A stretch of DNA of 64,000 nucleotides from Patescibacteria group bacterium (GTDB lineage: Bacteria; Patescibacteriota; Gracilibacteria; UM-FILTER-43-11). How positions within the stretch are numbered: the stretch's first letter is position 1; every line of letters starts with the position of its first letter. Of the stretch, positions 23,879 to 33,952 are shown piece by piece. The notes beneath the pieces were generated by a model that was given only the letters and a program-made list of their open reading frames with translations, was not told where the DNA came from and made no database searches. The stretch lies in the NCBI GenBank assembly GCA_018817125.1, contig JAHIUN010000004.1, positions 36,426 to 100,425 of the forward strand, written 5' to 3'. A program made the translations under genes and the position numbers.

Positions 23879-26596
23879 CTACTTACTCTTTTTAGGCTTT
23901 TCCGACTTTGAATTTTTATCCTCCTTCTTTGCCTTATCCTGTTCATTCTTCGGTTTATCCAGGTGCTTTTTCCCTTCTTCCAATTTCTTTTTGTCCTCAA
24001 AAGACGATTGTGACCAGCGGTTGATCTTATCTTCCACCACTTCACGCGGAGTGCAGTACCGCTCGCGGGATAAGCGTACAATTTTTTCCCGACGGCCTTC
24101 TTCAGTACTGGCTTCCGGAGGCGGCAGGGTAGAAATAGAGAATGTTTTACTCGGCATCCCATCAATCATCAATTTGGTATAGCAATTATATTTAGGCAGC
24201 GAAACGATATCGTTTGGCAACACTTCTTCGGAAAACTGATTACTGAAATATTCCGCGTCATCAAAGCCGACCTGAAAACAAAGCGACGTGCCAACATTGC
24301 CGAACACCGCATCACGGACCTCATCAGGCATCTGAGCCACATACTGATTGGCCATTGTGAGATTGAGTTTGTATTTTCTGGCTTCAGAAAGAATAGTCGC
24401 GAAAGCATCGGTAGCGAAATTCTGGAATTCATCAACATATAAATAGAAGTCTTTACGGTCTTTTTCCGCCACGTCCGCACGGCTCATCGCGTCCAGCTGG
24501 AATTTAGTGATCAGCATGGAGCCAAGCAGGCTGGAATTATCCTCACCGATCTTACCTTTCGACAAATTCACAATGATGATCTTTCCGGAGTCCATCATAA
24601 AACGGATATTGACCGTGGATTTTACCTGCCCGACGATATTGCGGATCATGGGAGAAGATAAAAACTGGCCGACCTTGTTCTGAATCGGCGAAATCGCCTC
24701 CGTACGCATACGGTCCTGCATCTTACCGAATTCATCAACCCAGAAACTGCGCACCATCGGGTTACTGAGTTTTTCGACGATCTGTTTTCGGTATTTATCA
24801 TCCACCAGAATACGCATGATCCCCATCATGGAGGTGTTGGGCGTTTCTGCCAGTGCCAGTAAACAGTTCCTCAAAATATGTTCAAGGCGCGGACCCCAGC
24901 TTTCCGAATACATCTTTTTAAATACACCGAGTAATCCTGATGCGATGAGATTCCGTTTATGCGGTTCATCTCCGCTTTCCAGCATATTAAAGGCGAACGG
25001 ATGAGAGATGTCGGATGGATCTAAGATCACCACATCATTGGTGCGATGAGCGGGTACAAAATCGATTACTGCCTCTGCCAGATCTCCATGCGGATCGATC
25101 ACCGCTACCCCCTTTTTCTGCTCCACATCACTTCGGATCATGTTTTCGAGAAGTACGGATTTACCCATACCGGTTTTACCGATGATATACACATGGCGTC
25201 TTCGGTCGACTGTTTTAATACCGAACCGCTGGCGGTGTCCGCGAAAATTACTTTCACCGATAATCGTCAGTTCATCATCCGGAACGGAACCGATAATCGG
25301 TAAATCGTAGGGCGGTTCCAGACGACGGGAATTCACCCAGAAAACATTCGGCGTACCGACATCCATAGCGGGCATATGGTAAATCGTAGCCAGTTCTTCG
25401 ACATTTAAAAGGATGGGATTCACAACGAGGCGCTGCTGATAACGGCGAAGGATCTGACGATTGCTTTGATTAATACGTCCGACCTCCAGGCTGTTCATAT
25501 TCGGCATATTGAACTGATGAAAACTGCTCGCGATCTCATTCAGTTTTACCTCGGCCAGATCCCGGTTCTCCGGGCGGGGAAGATAAACGATACGGATATT
25601 CACGTCATACGTCAGACGAGTGACTTTATCCACCGCGGCCGTAATAGGGTCTTCCCTGTCATGAGTACGGCTGACCTGCTCATCAAGATCTTCATCATTA
25701 GAACCCTTCTTGCCAGTAAGCAGATCCCCTGTGTGAAATCCGCGTATCATCCAGAAAAGCAGGTAAATGGGTGAATAAAAAAACCGCCGCCAGAACCCGC
25801 GTGCCAAATAAATATTGGTGGCTAAAGTATTAAGCCAAAACACACCTGCAAACAGTCCGTTACTGACGACTCTCAGACACTTAAGGCCCCGCTTACGCCA
25901 CCAATCCCCTGTCGGCTCCATCGAAATCTGAATCCAGGCCTGCTCATCAGTCGCGTTGAGCTTGGAAAGGGTCGCAGTGATGCCGGCCAGCGGTTCTGTA
26001 GCCAGGCGTGTGAGTTTGTCTTCAAATTGAGGGTAACGCTTGATAGGATAAATATAAGGATCGGTCAGTTTCATCTCGGCGGTCACCGCCATGCCCATGG
26101 CGGACGAAGAGAGTTTGGCTTCCATAGAAGCGTTCTCAGACGTATATTCCACCAGTTCAGACGAGCCGTCAGCCAGTTTAGGCTTCGGAACCGCCACTTC
26201 ATAAATCGCAAAGGCTTCTTTAGAATAATCCGGCACCTCCTGGATCTCCACATCCGGATACTGAGCGTAGATCTGACTTTCAATCACATTGCGGTATCGT
26301 TTAGGTGTCCAGATAAAAAACTGGATCACATTTTTAACCGACGCGATTTCGAGACTGAAACGCGGTTTGGGCCGCCCCAGCATATAGTCGATAAAATTAT
26401 AATTCCCCTCCAGACCATGCAAAGCGGAATAGATCTGTTCCGCCACAATCGGGCCGCGTTCGTTCGTTTTAGACACCGCCACACGCAGAACAACACCTCC
26501 CATCTTTCGGTTATTAGAGCTAAGACGTAATGCCCGGAGAAAATGGAAAAGAAGGTAGAGAAAACCGATGGTAAGCAGAATAGTCAGAACAGTCAT
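23879..26596 (-). CDS. TraD/VirD4-like coupling-type ATPase
   Basis: The 905-residue protein begins with a membrane segment (1-20) and has a second hydrophobic stretch near 260-290. The large N-terminal part (30-400) is a conserved region often found with such ATPases in this bacterial group. The RecA-like domain has Walker A VYIIGKTGMGKSVL (about 475-485), then AVIDPHGDLAE, and Walker B FYLYVDEFQNFATDAF (about 718), followed by SEARKYKLNLTMANQYVAQM. The last 60 residues are almost all Lys, Glu, Asp and Ser. Coupling proteins bring DNA or proteins to type IV secretion channels; no relaxase is near. It pairs with the VirB4-like gene at 4.7 kb. Confidence 0.87.
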   Translation of the reverse strand: MTVLTILLTIGFLYLLFHFLRALRLSSNNRKMGGVVLRVAVSKTNERGPIVAEQIYSALHGLEGNYNFIDYMLGRPKPRFSLEIASVKNVIQFFIWTPKRYRNVIESQIYAQYPDVEIQEVPDYSKEAFAIYEVAVPKPKLADGSSELVEYTSENASMEAKLSSSAMGMAVTAEMKLTDPYIYPIKRYPQFEDKLTRLATEPLAGITATLSKLNATDEQAWIQISMEPTGDWWRKRGLKCLRVVSNGLFAGVFWLNTLATNIYLARGFWRRFFYSPIYLLFWMIRGFHTGDLLTGKKGSNDEDLDEQVSRTHDREDPITAAVDKVTRLTYDVNIRIVYLPRPENRDLAEVKLNEIASSFHQFNMPNMNSLEVGRINQSNRQILRRYQQRLVVNPILLNVEELATIYHMPAMDVGTPNVFWVNSRRLEPPYDLPIIGSVPDDELTIIGESNFRGHRQRFGIKTVDRRRHVYIIGKTGMGKSVLLENMIRSDVEQKKGVAVIDPHGDLAEAVIDFVPAHRTNDVVILDPSDISHPFAFNMLESGDEPHKRNLIASGLLGVFKKMYSESWGPRLEHILRNCLLALAETPNTSMMGIMRILVDDKYRKQIVEKLSNPMVRSFWVDEFGKMQDRMRTEAISPIQNKVGQFLSSPMIRNIVGQVKSTVNIRFMMDSGKIIIVNLSKGKIGEDNSSLLGSMLITKFQLDAMSRADVAEKDRKDFYLYVDEFQNFATDAFATILSEARKYKLNLTMANQYVAQMPDEVRDAVFGNVGTSLCFQVGFDDAEYFSNQFSEEVLPNDIVSLPKYNCYTKLMIDGMPSKTFSISTLPPPEASTEEGRREKIVRLSRERYCTPREVVEDKINRWSQSSFEDKKKLEEGKKHLDKPKNEQDKAKKEDKNSKSEKPKKSK

Positions 26597-26749
26597 TTTT
26601 TATTTTGGAGTAAATACAGCGGTTAAATAATAGCGGATTAAGGGCGAAATGAATAGAATTAATTTTGTGTTATATTGTATCATATTTTTAACTTACTGTC
26701 AATACAAACGATTTTTGCTGACTTGATGTATAATATCTTTGTTTCCGAA

Positions 26750-26820
26750 TAGTGGCTCAAGTCGTGGCTCTAATAGTGGACCACAATACGAGCAACTATC
26801 CGAGCCACAATACGAATTAT
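26750..26820. repeat. GTGGCTC/GAGCCAC word repeats before a glycosyltransferase
   Basis: GTGGCTC occurs twice (near 26752 and 26764), then GTGGACCACAAT, then GAGCAAC and GAGCCACAAT, so the block folds back on itself. The words resemble the GTGGAGC-ATTGTGG repeats around the four-helix-bundle gene at 10.7-11.2 kb. The tract ends at the ATG of the next gene. A TATAAT box occurs at 26729-26734 without a clear -35. Confidence 0.5.
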
Positions 26821-26821
26821 T

Positions 26822-27898
26822 ATGAATCTAGCTATCGCCCATGAAATGCTGGTCAAATTAGGGGGTGCGGAACGGGTAATTAAGACGCTTTCTGACTGCC
26901 ACCCAAAAGCCCCCATCTACACGCTTTTTCACGATAAAAAAAGAACTGACGACTGGTTCCGTGACCAGAAAATACACCCCAGCCGGCTGCAGAAATGGTA
27001 CAAACTGGGAATCCGCCCCAAATACCTGCTCACTGGCATGGGGAAAGCCGTGGAACAATGGGATTTTAGCCGTTACGACGTGGTGATCTCCAGCAGTTCC
27101 GCCTTTATGCACGGAATTAAAACCGGGAAAAACACCAGACACATCTGCTACTGCCATTCTCCCATGCGCTACGCGTGGGACTTTGTACACGAATACACCA
27201 AAAACTTCTCCCCGTTCATGAAATTTCTGATCGCGCAGAAGATGAACAACATCCGGCAATGGGATTATTTAGCCGCTGACCGCCCCGACGTACTCATCGC
27301 CAATTCCAGACACGTACAAAAACGTATTCAAAAATACTGGCGACGGGAGGCGAAGGTGATCTATCCGCCTGTGGACGTGAAGCGCTTCACTCCGGCCAAA
27401 CACCACGAGGACTATTTTCTCATCGTTTCCGCTCTCTCGCCATTTAAACGTCTCGATCTGGCCATCCACACCTTCAACAAGATCAACCGCAAGCTCATCA
27501 TCATCGGTGAGGGCTCACAAAAAGCATATCTTCAGTCCATCGCCAAGTCCAACATCGAATTTTTGGGCTACAAAGACGATCACACAACCCGCGATTACCT
27601 GGAAAACTGCCGGGCGCTCATCTTCCCCGGCGAAGAGGACTTTGGCATCACTCCCGTAGAAGCCATGTCCGCCGGCAAACCGGTGCTGGCGTACGGCGTG
27701 GGCGGAGTAACAGAGAGTGTGGTAGCGGGTGTAAGCGGTGAATTTTTTACCCGCCCAACCCCCCAATCCCTTGAAGACGGCTTGGCCCGACTGCTGGCCA
27801 ATGAAAACACATACGATATTCAGAAAATAAGAAGTATTGCGGAGCGGTTTGATAAGGGAGTGTTTGTGGAGAAGATGAAAGAAATTATCGGAAAATAA
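26822..27898 (+). CDS. Glycosyltransferase, GT4 family (paralog 1)
   Basis: 358 residues with the GT-B two-domain layout. N-terminal motifs are GGAERVIKTL and HICYCHSPMRYAW (about 112-124). The C-terminal domain has VIYPPVDVKRFTP, FLIVSALSPFKRLDLAI, and the donor-binding block FPGEEDFGITPVEAMSAGKPVLAYG, with the E-x7-E pair of retaining GT4 enzymes. Donor and acceptor sugars cannot be read from sequence; mannosyl transfer is common in this subgroup. It is cytoplasmic or membrane-associated. A related copy lies at 56.1-57.2 kb. Codon use is more GC-rich than most neighbours. Confidence 0.9.
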   Translation: MNLAIAHEMLVKLGGAERVIKTLSDCHPKAPIYTLFHDKKRTDDWFRDQKIHPSRLQKWYKLGIRPKYLLTGMGKAVEQWDFSRYDVVISSSSAFMHGIKTGKNTRHICYCHSPMRYAWDFVHEYTKNFSPFMKFLIAQKMNNIRQWDYLAADRPDVLIANSRHVQKRIQKYWRREAKVIYPPVDVKRFTPAKHHEDYFLIVSALSPFKRLDLAIHTFNKINRKLIIIGEGSQKAYLQSIAKSNIEFLGYKDDHTTRDYLENCRALIFPGEEDFGITPVEAMSAGKPVLAYGVGGVTESVVAGVSGEFFTRPTPQSLEDGLARLLANENTYDIQKIRSIAERFDKGVFVEKMKEIIGK

Positions 27899-27906
27899 GA
27901 CACCAC

Positions 27907-28128
27907 ATGAAAACATTAAATAAATTTCACATCATAGCAATCAATCTAATCATTCTGGGAATGACCTGTTCTTTGGCTTTTAACTTAATTGGTTCGTACT
28001 TAGACGAAAATGGGTTCTTGCATGAACCTTTCGCGTTAATACCTATTGGCTAATTACTGATATTTTCAGGATTTATTGTGGGCATCATCACGATGATTAA
28101 ATCGGTATTCAGCAAAAAACAAAAATAG
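27907..28128 (+). pseudogene. DUF3955-like small membrane protein with an in-frame stop
   Basis: From ATG 27907 the frame gives 48 residues ending LHEPFALIPIG and then TAA at 28051-28053. The same frame continues LLIFSGFIVGIITMIKSVFSKKQK to TAG at 28126. Together the 73 codons match the two-helix DUF3955 family, in which GSYxDExGxLHEPFxLIPxGY is highly conserved. The stop sits exactly where a Tyr codon is expected (TAT/TAC to TAA). It is likely a recent nonsense mutation or a sequencing error. The stub keeps only the first membrane helix. It lies eight bases after the glycosyltransferase stop. Confidence 0.7.
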
Positions 28129-28176
28129 CACCCGGCGTTAGGATGCTATTCAAGATATTTTAATGGATTATTCAAT

Positions 28177-28632
28177 CTACTCCTCTTTTTCCTCAGCCTT
28201 CTTCTCCACTTTCTTGGCAGGCTTTTTCTCAGTCTTCTCTTCCTTTTCCGTCTTCTTCACAATGACTTTCTCGGCCTGTTTTTTAGCCACTTTCTTTTTA
28301 GCCTCTTGTTTTGCAGCCTTTTCAGTCTCTTTTAGTACTTCTTTCTCTTCCGCTTTACGGGTCATCTTTTCTTCGACCGTCTCCTTTTTAGTCTTTTTGC
28401 CGGTACGTGCTTTCTCCTCAGCCTGTCTCATCTCAAAAGCCTTCTGACGTTCTTTAAATTTATCGACACGACCAGCTGTATCGAGCAGTTTCTGTTTACC
28501 TGTATAAAAAGGATGGCACTTGGAACAGGTATCTACATGATAAGATTCCAGAGTAGAACCCAATTCAAACTTTGCCCCGCAGGCACAAGTGACTTTTGCT
28601 TTGTGATAAGCAGGATGGATATCGGCTTTCAT
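28177..28632 (-). CDS. rpmE: 50S ribosomal protein L31 with long Lys/Glu tail
   Basis: L31 sits on the large subunit and bridges to the small one. Residues 1-65 match L31: [13 protein letters not shown] (Cys16, Cys18), [25 protein letters not shown]. The four Cys show this is the zinc-binding form. The next 85 residues are an extension of Lys, Glu, Ala and Thr in repeating KAEEK-type blocks, predicted as one long charged helix. The total of 151 is about twice the usual 70-90. The tail is not needed for the known fold; an idiosyncratic rRNA-binding or protein-binding role is possible. Confidence 0.93.
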   Translation of the reverse strand: MKADIHPAYHKAKVTCACGAKFELGSTLESYHVDTCSKCHPFYTGKQKLLDTAGRVDKFKERQKAFEMRQAEEKARTGKKTKKETVEEKMTRKAEEKEVLKETEKAAKQEAKKKVAKKQAEKVIVKKTEKEEKTEKKPAKKVEKKAEEKEE

Positions 28633-28975
28633 TTCAAAAAACGTTATAACTTATAGATAGCGGAAGGATTTTAAAGTATTTCTTCCTTTTAGACAAGGTT
28701 TTTTTTGGAAAAAATAAAAAGACTGATGATGTATTTACGCAACCCAATTTTTTTGAAGTTGTTTAAAAAACAATGAGTTAAGTGATGGTCGTGCGTCGCC
28801 TGAGAACAGTGAGGGTGAATAAAATTTGAAAAAATAATTTGTGACATTTTCAATTTTCTGCAATTTTTTTAATTTTTATACCACAGCAAAATCCTCAGAC
28901 TGCAATTTAAACAGTGTATACCTCCTTGTTTTTTGCAATTTTCTGCGACAGGTTACACTTTAAATAGCACAGACA
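28633..28975. other. 343-bp AT-rich intergenic region
   Basis: No reading frame of useful length, RNA gene or clear promoter is seen. The 11-mer CAATTTTCTGC occurs twice (about 28851 and 28937), and several T-tracts are present. It holds the upstream region of rpmE and follows the stop of the surface-protein gene. Confidence 0.5.
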
Positions 28976-30115
28976 TCATTGTTTTTTCATCCGTTCAACA
29001 TGATGAGCTTTAAGTAGTTTTTTATGGTGAAAGCGGCTACTGGGAATAAGGAGGCCAAGCAGGAGGAGGATTAGGAGGATGGTGCAGATAAGCAGAAGAA
29101 GAGTGAGCAGGCTCCAACCCACTTTCACCTGAATCTGCTGCTGGCGGGATTCTCCCAGATCATCAATGGCTGTTAAGGTAATAATATAACCGCCAGTCTT
29201 TTTATACACATGCTCCACAATCACACCACTATCTCCCAATGCATCCCCAAAATCCCATTCATATTTAACGACTTCACCATCCGGATCACTGGATTCTAAA
29301 CCATTAAAAATAATAAATTGCCCTACTCGCACCCTGGCTTTATCGACATTGATCTGCGGAATCGGACCATGATTTTCATCATTGGGATCAGCGTTCTTGC
29401 CTAAGCCATCACCGTCCGCGTCAAACCATTCATCAGCGTCATAAGGAAACTTGTCGGCATTATCCCCAAAACCGTCACCATCAGTATCTTTGCTCTCTTC
29501 GGAATCCATTGGAAATTCATCTTCGGCATCCGACACCCCATCCCCGTCATCATCGGTATCAGTGTTATCACCAATGCCGTCATCATCGGTATCGGTAGAT
29601 TCGCCGGGATCATGAGGAAAATCATCCTCACCGTCGGGTGTGCCATCATTGTCATCATCCGGATCCACACTATCGCCAATGCCGTCTCCATCACTGTCAA
29701 CATCTACATAGACCGATTTGGTGATCTTGTTATTACCAGGGTCATCACCGTCACTATGCCAAGGAACAACCCGAATGGCAATGGTGTGATTCCCCAAAGA
29801 AGCGGCATTCCAGTCCACGAACACATCATCGGTTTTCTGTGCCAGAATGGAAACTGGCTGATCCGACCCAATAAAGGAACTGGTCTTTTCATCGTAGAAC
29901 TTCACCACACCGGATAAATCGAAATATGAGCGATTCTGAACAGTGACGTAAACCCGCACAGTGTCCCCCTTTAAAACATTGCCGGCCATTCGCACATCCG
30001 CCGGAGAAATGGAAACATCTTTAAAAAACTCCTGCGCGTGCACCGAAGTAAACGGAAACACAAAGAGCGCAAAAATAGCAAAACAAAAGAGTTTTTTTAA
30101 AAAAGAAGGAGTCAT
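28976..30115 (-). CDS. Surface protein: signal peptide, calcium-type repeats, PKD domain, membrane anchor
   Basis: 379 residues. A signal peptide (1-27, ending SVHA) is followed by a CARDB-like beta domain (30-135). About ten thrombospondin-type-3 aspartate repeats come next (DSDGDGIGDSVDPDDDNDG style, about 138-245), which bind calcium in known proteins. Then a PKD-like domain (about 250-335) with SSDPDGEVVKYEWDFGD, and a single membrane helix (335-360) before a basic cytoplasmic tail. The layout is that of a stalk displayed outside the cell and anchored at its C-terminus. Partners unknown. It is transcribed in the same direction as gyrA, which ends 90 bases upstream. Confidence 0.87.
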   Translation of the reverse strand: MTPSFLKKLFCFAIFALFVFPFTSVHAQEFFKDVSISPADVRMAGNVLKGDTVRVYVTVQNRSYFDLSGVVKFYDEKTSSFIGSDQPVSILAQKTDDVFVDWNAASLGNHTIAIRVVPWHSDGDDPGNNKITKSVYVDVDSDGDGIGDSVDPDDDNDGTPDGEDDFPHDPGESTDTDDDGIGDNTDTDDDGDGVSDAEDEFPMDSEESKDTDGDGFGDNADKFPYDADEWFDADGDGLGKNADPNDENHGPIPQINVDKARVRVGQFIIFNGLESSDPDGEVVKYEWDFGDALGDSGVIVEHVYKKTGGYIITLTAIDDLGESRQQQIQVKVGWSLLTLLLLICTILLILLLLGLLIPSSRFHHKKLLKAHHVERMKKQ

Positions 30116-30204
30116 AGAGACTTTGTTTGTCTTTGTGTTTATTATAATGGCAATTCCTGCTTATGAAAAGCCTTCTTTTCCTCTGTAATCAAAGAATTTG
30201 TACT

Positions 30205-32892
30205 CTATTCTAATGGTAATTCCTGCTCATCGGAAACCTTCTTTTCCTCTTCGATTAAAGAAATGGACGCGACTTTGTCATTTCCCTTCAGGCGCATGAC
30301 ATACACGCCCTGGGTAGCGCGGCCACTCGTAGGGATTTCATTCAACGGGAGCCTGATCATCTGACCGCTTCCGGAAATGATAATCATATCACCATCCATT
30401 CCATCTTCTAGTATTCGGGCACCGACAAGTTTGCCGGTGCGTGAGGTTAAAGAGGCGGTCTTGACACCGGTTCCGCCACGGTTCTGGAAACGGTATTTAC
30501 TGACTTTCGTGCTCTTACTTAAGCCATTTTCCATTACAACCAGTAAACGGCTGGCCTCTTCGTCTTTAACAATATCCATTTGAACCACCTTATCATTACT
30601 TTTTAAGCGGATACCGCGTACACCCATGCTGTTTCGTCCCATCGAACGGACATCAGTCTGTCTGAAACGGATGCATTTGCCTTCACGGGTAACCAGCACG
30701 ATCTGATCCCCTTCTTTGCCAGGCTTAACCCATTCAAGCAAATCATCGGAACGCAGTTTAATAGCAATCAAACCGGTTTTCCGGACATTCTTGAAATCTT
30801 CGATCTTCGTCTTTTTAATGGTTCCTTTAGTGGTCGCCATGACGAGGAATTCATTGCCCTCCCTTTTTGAGTCGTCAAACATGACCGTGACGACTTCCTT
30901 GTCGGTAAGCTGCACTAAATTCACAATAGCCTGGCCGCGAGCAGTTCGGCTGGCCTGCGGGATCTCGTAAACCGGCAAACGGAAAACTCGCCCCTTATTC
31001 GTGAAGAAAAGGAGATTGTTATGAGTGCGGGCATGCATAATCTGTGCAATCTCATCTTCTTCCTTGGTACCCATGCCGATCACCCCCTTACCACCACGCC
31101 CTTGTGTGCGGTAAACGGTCGGGGATAAACGTTTGATATAACCGCCTTTGGTTATAATCACCACCATGTCTTCATCGGGAATCAATTGCTTCACATCGAA
31201 TTGACCAATAGCGTTCGGAATCACTTCAGTGCGGCGCTCGTCACCATATTTACCGATGATCTCCTGAGTTTCCTGAGAAATAATGGTCAGGATTTTTTTC
31301 GGATCACCTAATATTCCTTCACATTCTTTGATAAAATCGAGTTTTTCTTTCAGTTCATCTTCGATTTTCTGTCGTTCCAGGCCGGCTAAAGTCTGTAATC
31401 TCATTTCCAGAATCGCTTTTGCCTGAATTTCCGTTAATTTGAACTGTTTCATCAGCCCCTCTTTGGCGGCCTCTTTGGTCGCAGATTTTTTGATTAATGT
31501 AATCACTTCATCGATATTGTCGAGAGCGACCTTCAGCCCTTCTAATATATGAGCGCGCGCCTGAGCGACTTTTAATTCATATTCTGTACGTCTGCGAACG
31601 ACCTCCTGACGATGCTCAATAAACTGCTGAAGAATAAGTTTAATATCCAGAAGCCGTGGCTGTATACCATTTATAAGACCGATCATATTAAAACCGAACG
31701 ATGTTTGGAGATTGGTGTATTTGTAAAGCTGATTGAGGATTTTTTTAGGATAAGCGTCGCGTTTTAATTCGACCACTACCCGCACACCCTTTCTGTTGGA
31801 TTCATCACGAATATCTGAAATTCCTTTTATGGTTTTAGCGGTAACAAGCATCGCGATCTTCTCCACCAAAGTAGCCTTATTTACCTGATAAGGGATTTCA
31901 GTGATCACCACACGGAATTTGCCGCCTTTCATCTCCTGAATCTCCGCACGACCGCGCATAATAACACTGCCACGGCCTGTGGCATAAGCGGTTTTAATGG
32001 CTTCGATGTCGTAAACCATTCCAGCCGTTGGGAAATCCGGCCCCTTGATAAACTGCATCAGGTCTTCAATAGAGGCCTCGGGATTGTCAATCAAATGAGT
32101 AACGGCATCCATTACCTCTTTTAGATTATGAGGCGGAATATTGGTGGCCATACCGACCGCAATACCCATCGTTCCGTTAAGAAGGAGTGTGGGGATCCGG
32201 CTGGGCAGAACGGATGGCTCTTTCAGACGGCCGTCATAATTAGGGCGGAAATTAACCGTGTCTTTTTCAATGTCAGCCAGAATATCATCGGTGATCTTCT
32301 GCATTTTGGCCTCGGTATAACGCATCGCCGCCGCATTGTCGCCATCCATGGAGCCGAAGTTACCCTGGCCAAACACCAGCGGATAGCGCATCTTAAAATC
32401 CTGCGCCATATGCACCATCGAATCGTATACCGCGCTGTCGCCATGCGGATGGTATTTAGCCAAAACGTCACCAACCACCGCGGCAGATTTTCGGAATTTA
32501 GCCCCGCTCCGAAGACCCAGTTCGTGCATCGAATAAAGAATACGACGATGTACGGGCTTTAAGCCATCGCGGACATCGGGAAGCGCGCGGGAAACGATCA
32601 CGCTCATCGCGTAATCCAGATAACTTTCTTTCATCTCATTCACAATATCCCGGTCATCTATATTGCCGATACCGACTAAAACGGGAGCGTCTTCATCAAT
32701 ATCATCATCATTTGCTGGCTTAATAATAACCGCTTCATCAGTGCCTTCTTCATCGGAATCATCTTCCTCAGGGGTCATATCCTCTTCGGAGTCGTCCATA
32801 TCAGAATCCTCCTCTTCAGGAGCTATATCTTCCTCAGGGGTCATATCCTCTTCGGAGTCATTTAAAGGTTTTTTGTCTTCGTCTTTGGCCAC
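30205..32892 (-). CDS. gyrA: DNA gyrase subunit A, with acidic N-terminal extension
   Basis: GyrA cuts and rejoins DNA for negative supercoiling. The conserved protein begins at [31 protein letters not shown] (about residue 87). The catalytic Tyr is in [11 protein letters not shown], and the C-terminal beta-pinwheel has the GyrA-box QGRGGKG, which supports gyrase rather than ParC. The 895 residues include an extra ~75-residue N-terminus of Asp/Glu with a duplicated [11 protein letters not shown] unit. At the DNA level a ~33-base segment is repeated (about 32761 and 32830). The start codon is GTG at 32892. gyrB is not in the window. Confidence 0.96.
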   Translation of the reverse strand: MAKDEDKKPLNDSEEDMTPEEDIAPEEEDSDMDDSEEDMTPEEDDSDEEGTDEAVIIKPANDDDIDEDAPVLVGIGNIDDRDIVNEMKESYLDYAMSVIVSRALPDVRDGLKPVHRRILYSMHELGLRSGAKFRKSAAVVGDVLAKYHPHGDSAVYDSMVHMAQDFKMRYPLVFGQGNFGSMDGDNAAAMRYTEAKMQKITDDILADIEKDTVNFRPNYDGRLKEPSVLPSRIPTLLLNGTMGIAVGMATNIPPHNLKEVMDAVTHLIDNPEASIEDLMQFIKGPDFPTAGMVYDIEAIKTAYATGRGSVIMRGRAEIQEMKGGKFRVVITEIPYQVNKATLVEKIAMLVTAKTIKGISDIRDESNRKGVRVVVELKRDAYPKKILNQLYKYTNLQTSFGFNMIGLINGIQPRLLDIKLILQQFIEHRQEVVRRRTEYELKVAQARAHILEGLKVALDNIDEVITLIKKSATKEAAKEGLMKQFKLTEIQAKAILEMRLQTLAGLERQKIEDELKEKLDFIKECEGILGDPKKILTIISQETQEIIGKYGDERRTEVIPNAIGQFDVKQLIPDEDMVVIITKGGYIKRLSPTVYRTQGRGGKGVIGMGTKEEDEIAQIMHARTHNNLLFFTNKGRVFRLPVYEIPQASRTARGQAIVNLVQLTDKEVVTVMFDDSKREGNEFLVMATTKGTIKKTKIEDFKNVRKTGLIAIKLRSDDLLEWVKPGKEGDQIVLVTREGKCIRFRQTDVRSMGRNSMGVRGIRLKSNDKVVQMDIVKDEEASRLLVVMENGLSKSTKVSKYRFQNRGGTGVKTASLTSRTGKLVGARILEDGMDGDMIIISGSGQMIRLPLNEIPTSGRATQGVYVMRLKGNDKVASISLIEEEKKVSDEQELPLE

Positions 32893-33287
32893 TATATAAT
32901 AAGGTTAGAGTTACAAAAGCAATAAGATAGCGGAAACCGCATACTTATCGGTAAGCCTGAAGCTCACCAGATGAATACTAGCAAAAACCCTTTCGTTTTC
33001 AAAGGGAATTTTAACTTGAAATCCAAATTTTTTGGTGCGAAACGTAATGAAATGTCAAGACGATTTTTAACCTGTTTAATGCAAATCGAGCCTTTTTAGG
33101 ACTTTTAAGACTATTGTGATAAATATCAGGACTGAAAATATAGATCCCAATAGTCTTAAAAGTCCTGATCATCTTAATGGTCCTAAAAGGATTGTGCAAT
33201 TCGCATTATTTTATACATAAGGCCATCATTAATTAAGTAAGTCAAAAAAGGCTCCAATAAAGGCAAAAGGGCCTTCTGAAAACGATT
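32893..33287. repeat. Intergenic region with an 18-bp perfect inverted repeat
   Basis: No gene is seen. GGACTTTTAAGACTATTG (33099-33116) pairs perfectly with 33148-33165 across a 31-nt loop. Outside it, CCTTTTTAGGA (about 33091) and TCCTAAAAGG (about 33180) add a second stem. The words AGTCCT and AGTCTTAA recur in a similar tract at 50.4 kb. It lies upstream of gyrA and downstream of an unknown gene. Confidence 0.6.
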
Positions 33288-33950
33288 TTACGTCGTTAAT
33301 TTAACAATTTTTCTGGAAAAAGGCTCCACTAATTCACGAATGATATTCCTAACCACCGCTGAACCCTGATGATGCTCTTCTGCAATAGCGTCCAAAAAGG
33401 GAGCGATCGCCTTTTTATCTTCTTTAAGAAAACGGATGATATCCGGAAGATACCGGCTTCCGGCCGTTATTCTATCGCCTTCAAAATGAAGATGTTCAGC
33501 CTGTCGGACAGCGTTTTCAGTGCTAGAAACCGTTCCGCTCTTGGGGCGGAAGATTTTCTTCCGGACCTCAAGGATTTCCCGGCTGGCCATCTCATCCCCC
33601 TCTAAAATAAGGGTCAATAACTTGTTTAAAAAAGACTCCTGCTGTCGGCGATTCAGGTTCTCAAAAAAACAGAACAAACGAACCTCATCACAATGATTCA
33701 GAAAATAGTTAAAAAAAACATCAAGCTGTTTTTCCTTCAAAGAATCGCAAAAATGAGGAAAAGTCTTGCGAAGCGCTCTGAAACTTTTGTGATTGTCCCC
33801 CTTAAGCATGGTTCGGGGAACCTCATAATAATCCAAAATAGCATCAAAGCTGTCCGAAATATCCTCTCCCTCTTCAGCAGAATGCATGGCAGCCCACACA
33901 TCTTCCTCGCTTGTGATCCGATGGGTTTTATTTCGTTCGGGGTTATGCAT
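33288..33950 (-). CDS. Unknown helical protein
   Basis: 220 residues, soluble, almost entirely helix-forming, with no recognised family. It contains repeated amphipathic helices (LNRRQQESFLNKLLTLIL, SRYLPDIIRFLKEDKKAIAPFLDAIAEEHH). The pattern could fit a small helical-repeat or protein-binding domain. The ATG at 33950 is two bases downstream of the DUF1003 gene stop, so the two are probably one transcript from the promoter at 34.77 kb. Confidence 0.65.
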   Translation of the reverse strand: MHNPERNKTHRITSEEDVWAAMHSAEEGEDISDSFDAILDYYEVPRTMLKGDNHKSFRALRKTFPHFCDSLKEKQLDVFFNYFLNHCDEVRLFCFFENLNRRQQESFLNKLLTLILEGDEMASREILEVRKKIFRPKSGTVSSTENAVRQAEHLHFEGDRITAGSRYLPDIIRFLKEDKKAIAPFLDAIAEEHHQGSAVVRNIIRELVEPFSRKIVKLTT

Positions 33951-33952
33951 TT

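Noticed and set aside
23788..24165. 125-residue protein ending in VILNLVQDPP
   Set aside because: This is the known spurious translation of the TCATCCTGAACTT repeat running into the TraD-like gene.
33011..33199. 62-residue protein upstream of gyrA
   Set aside because: Lies on a palindromic repeat; composition is repeat-derived.
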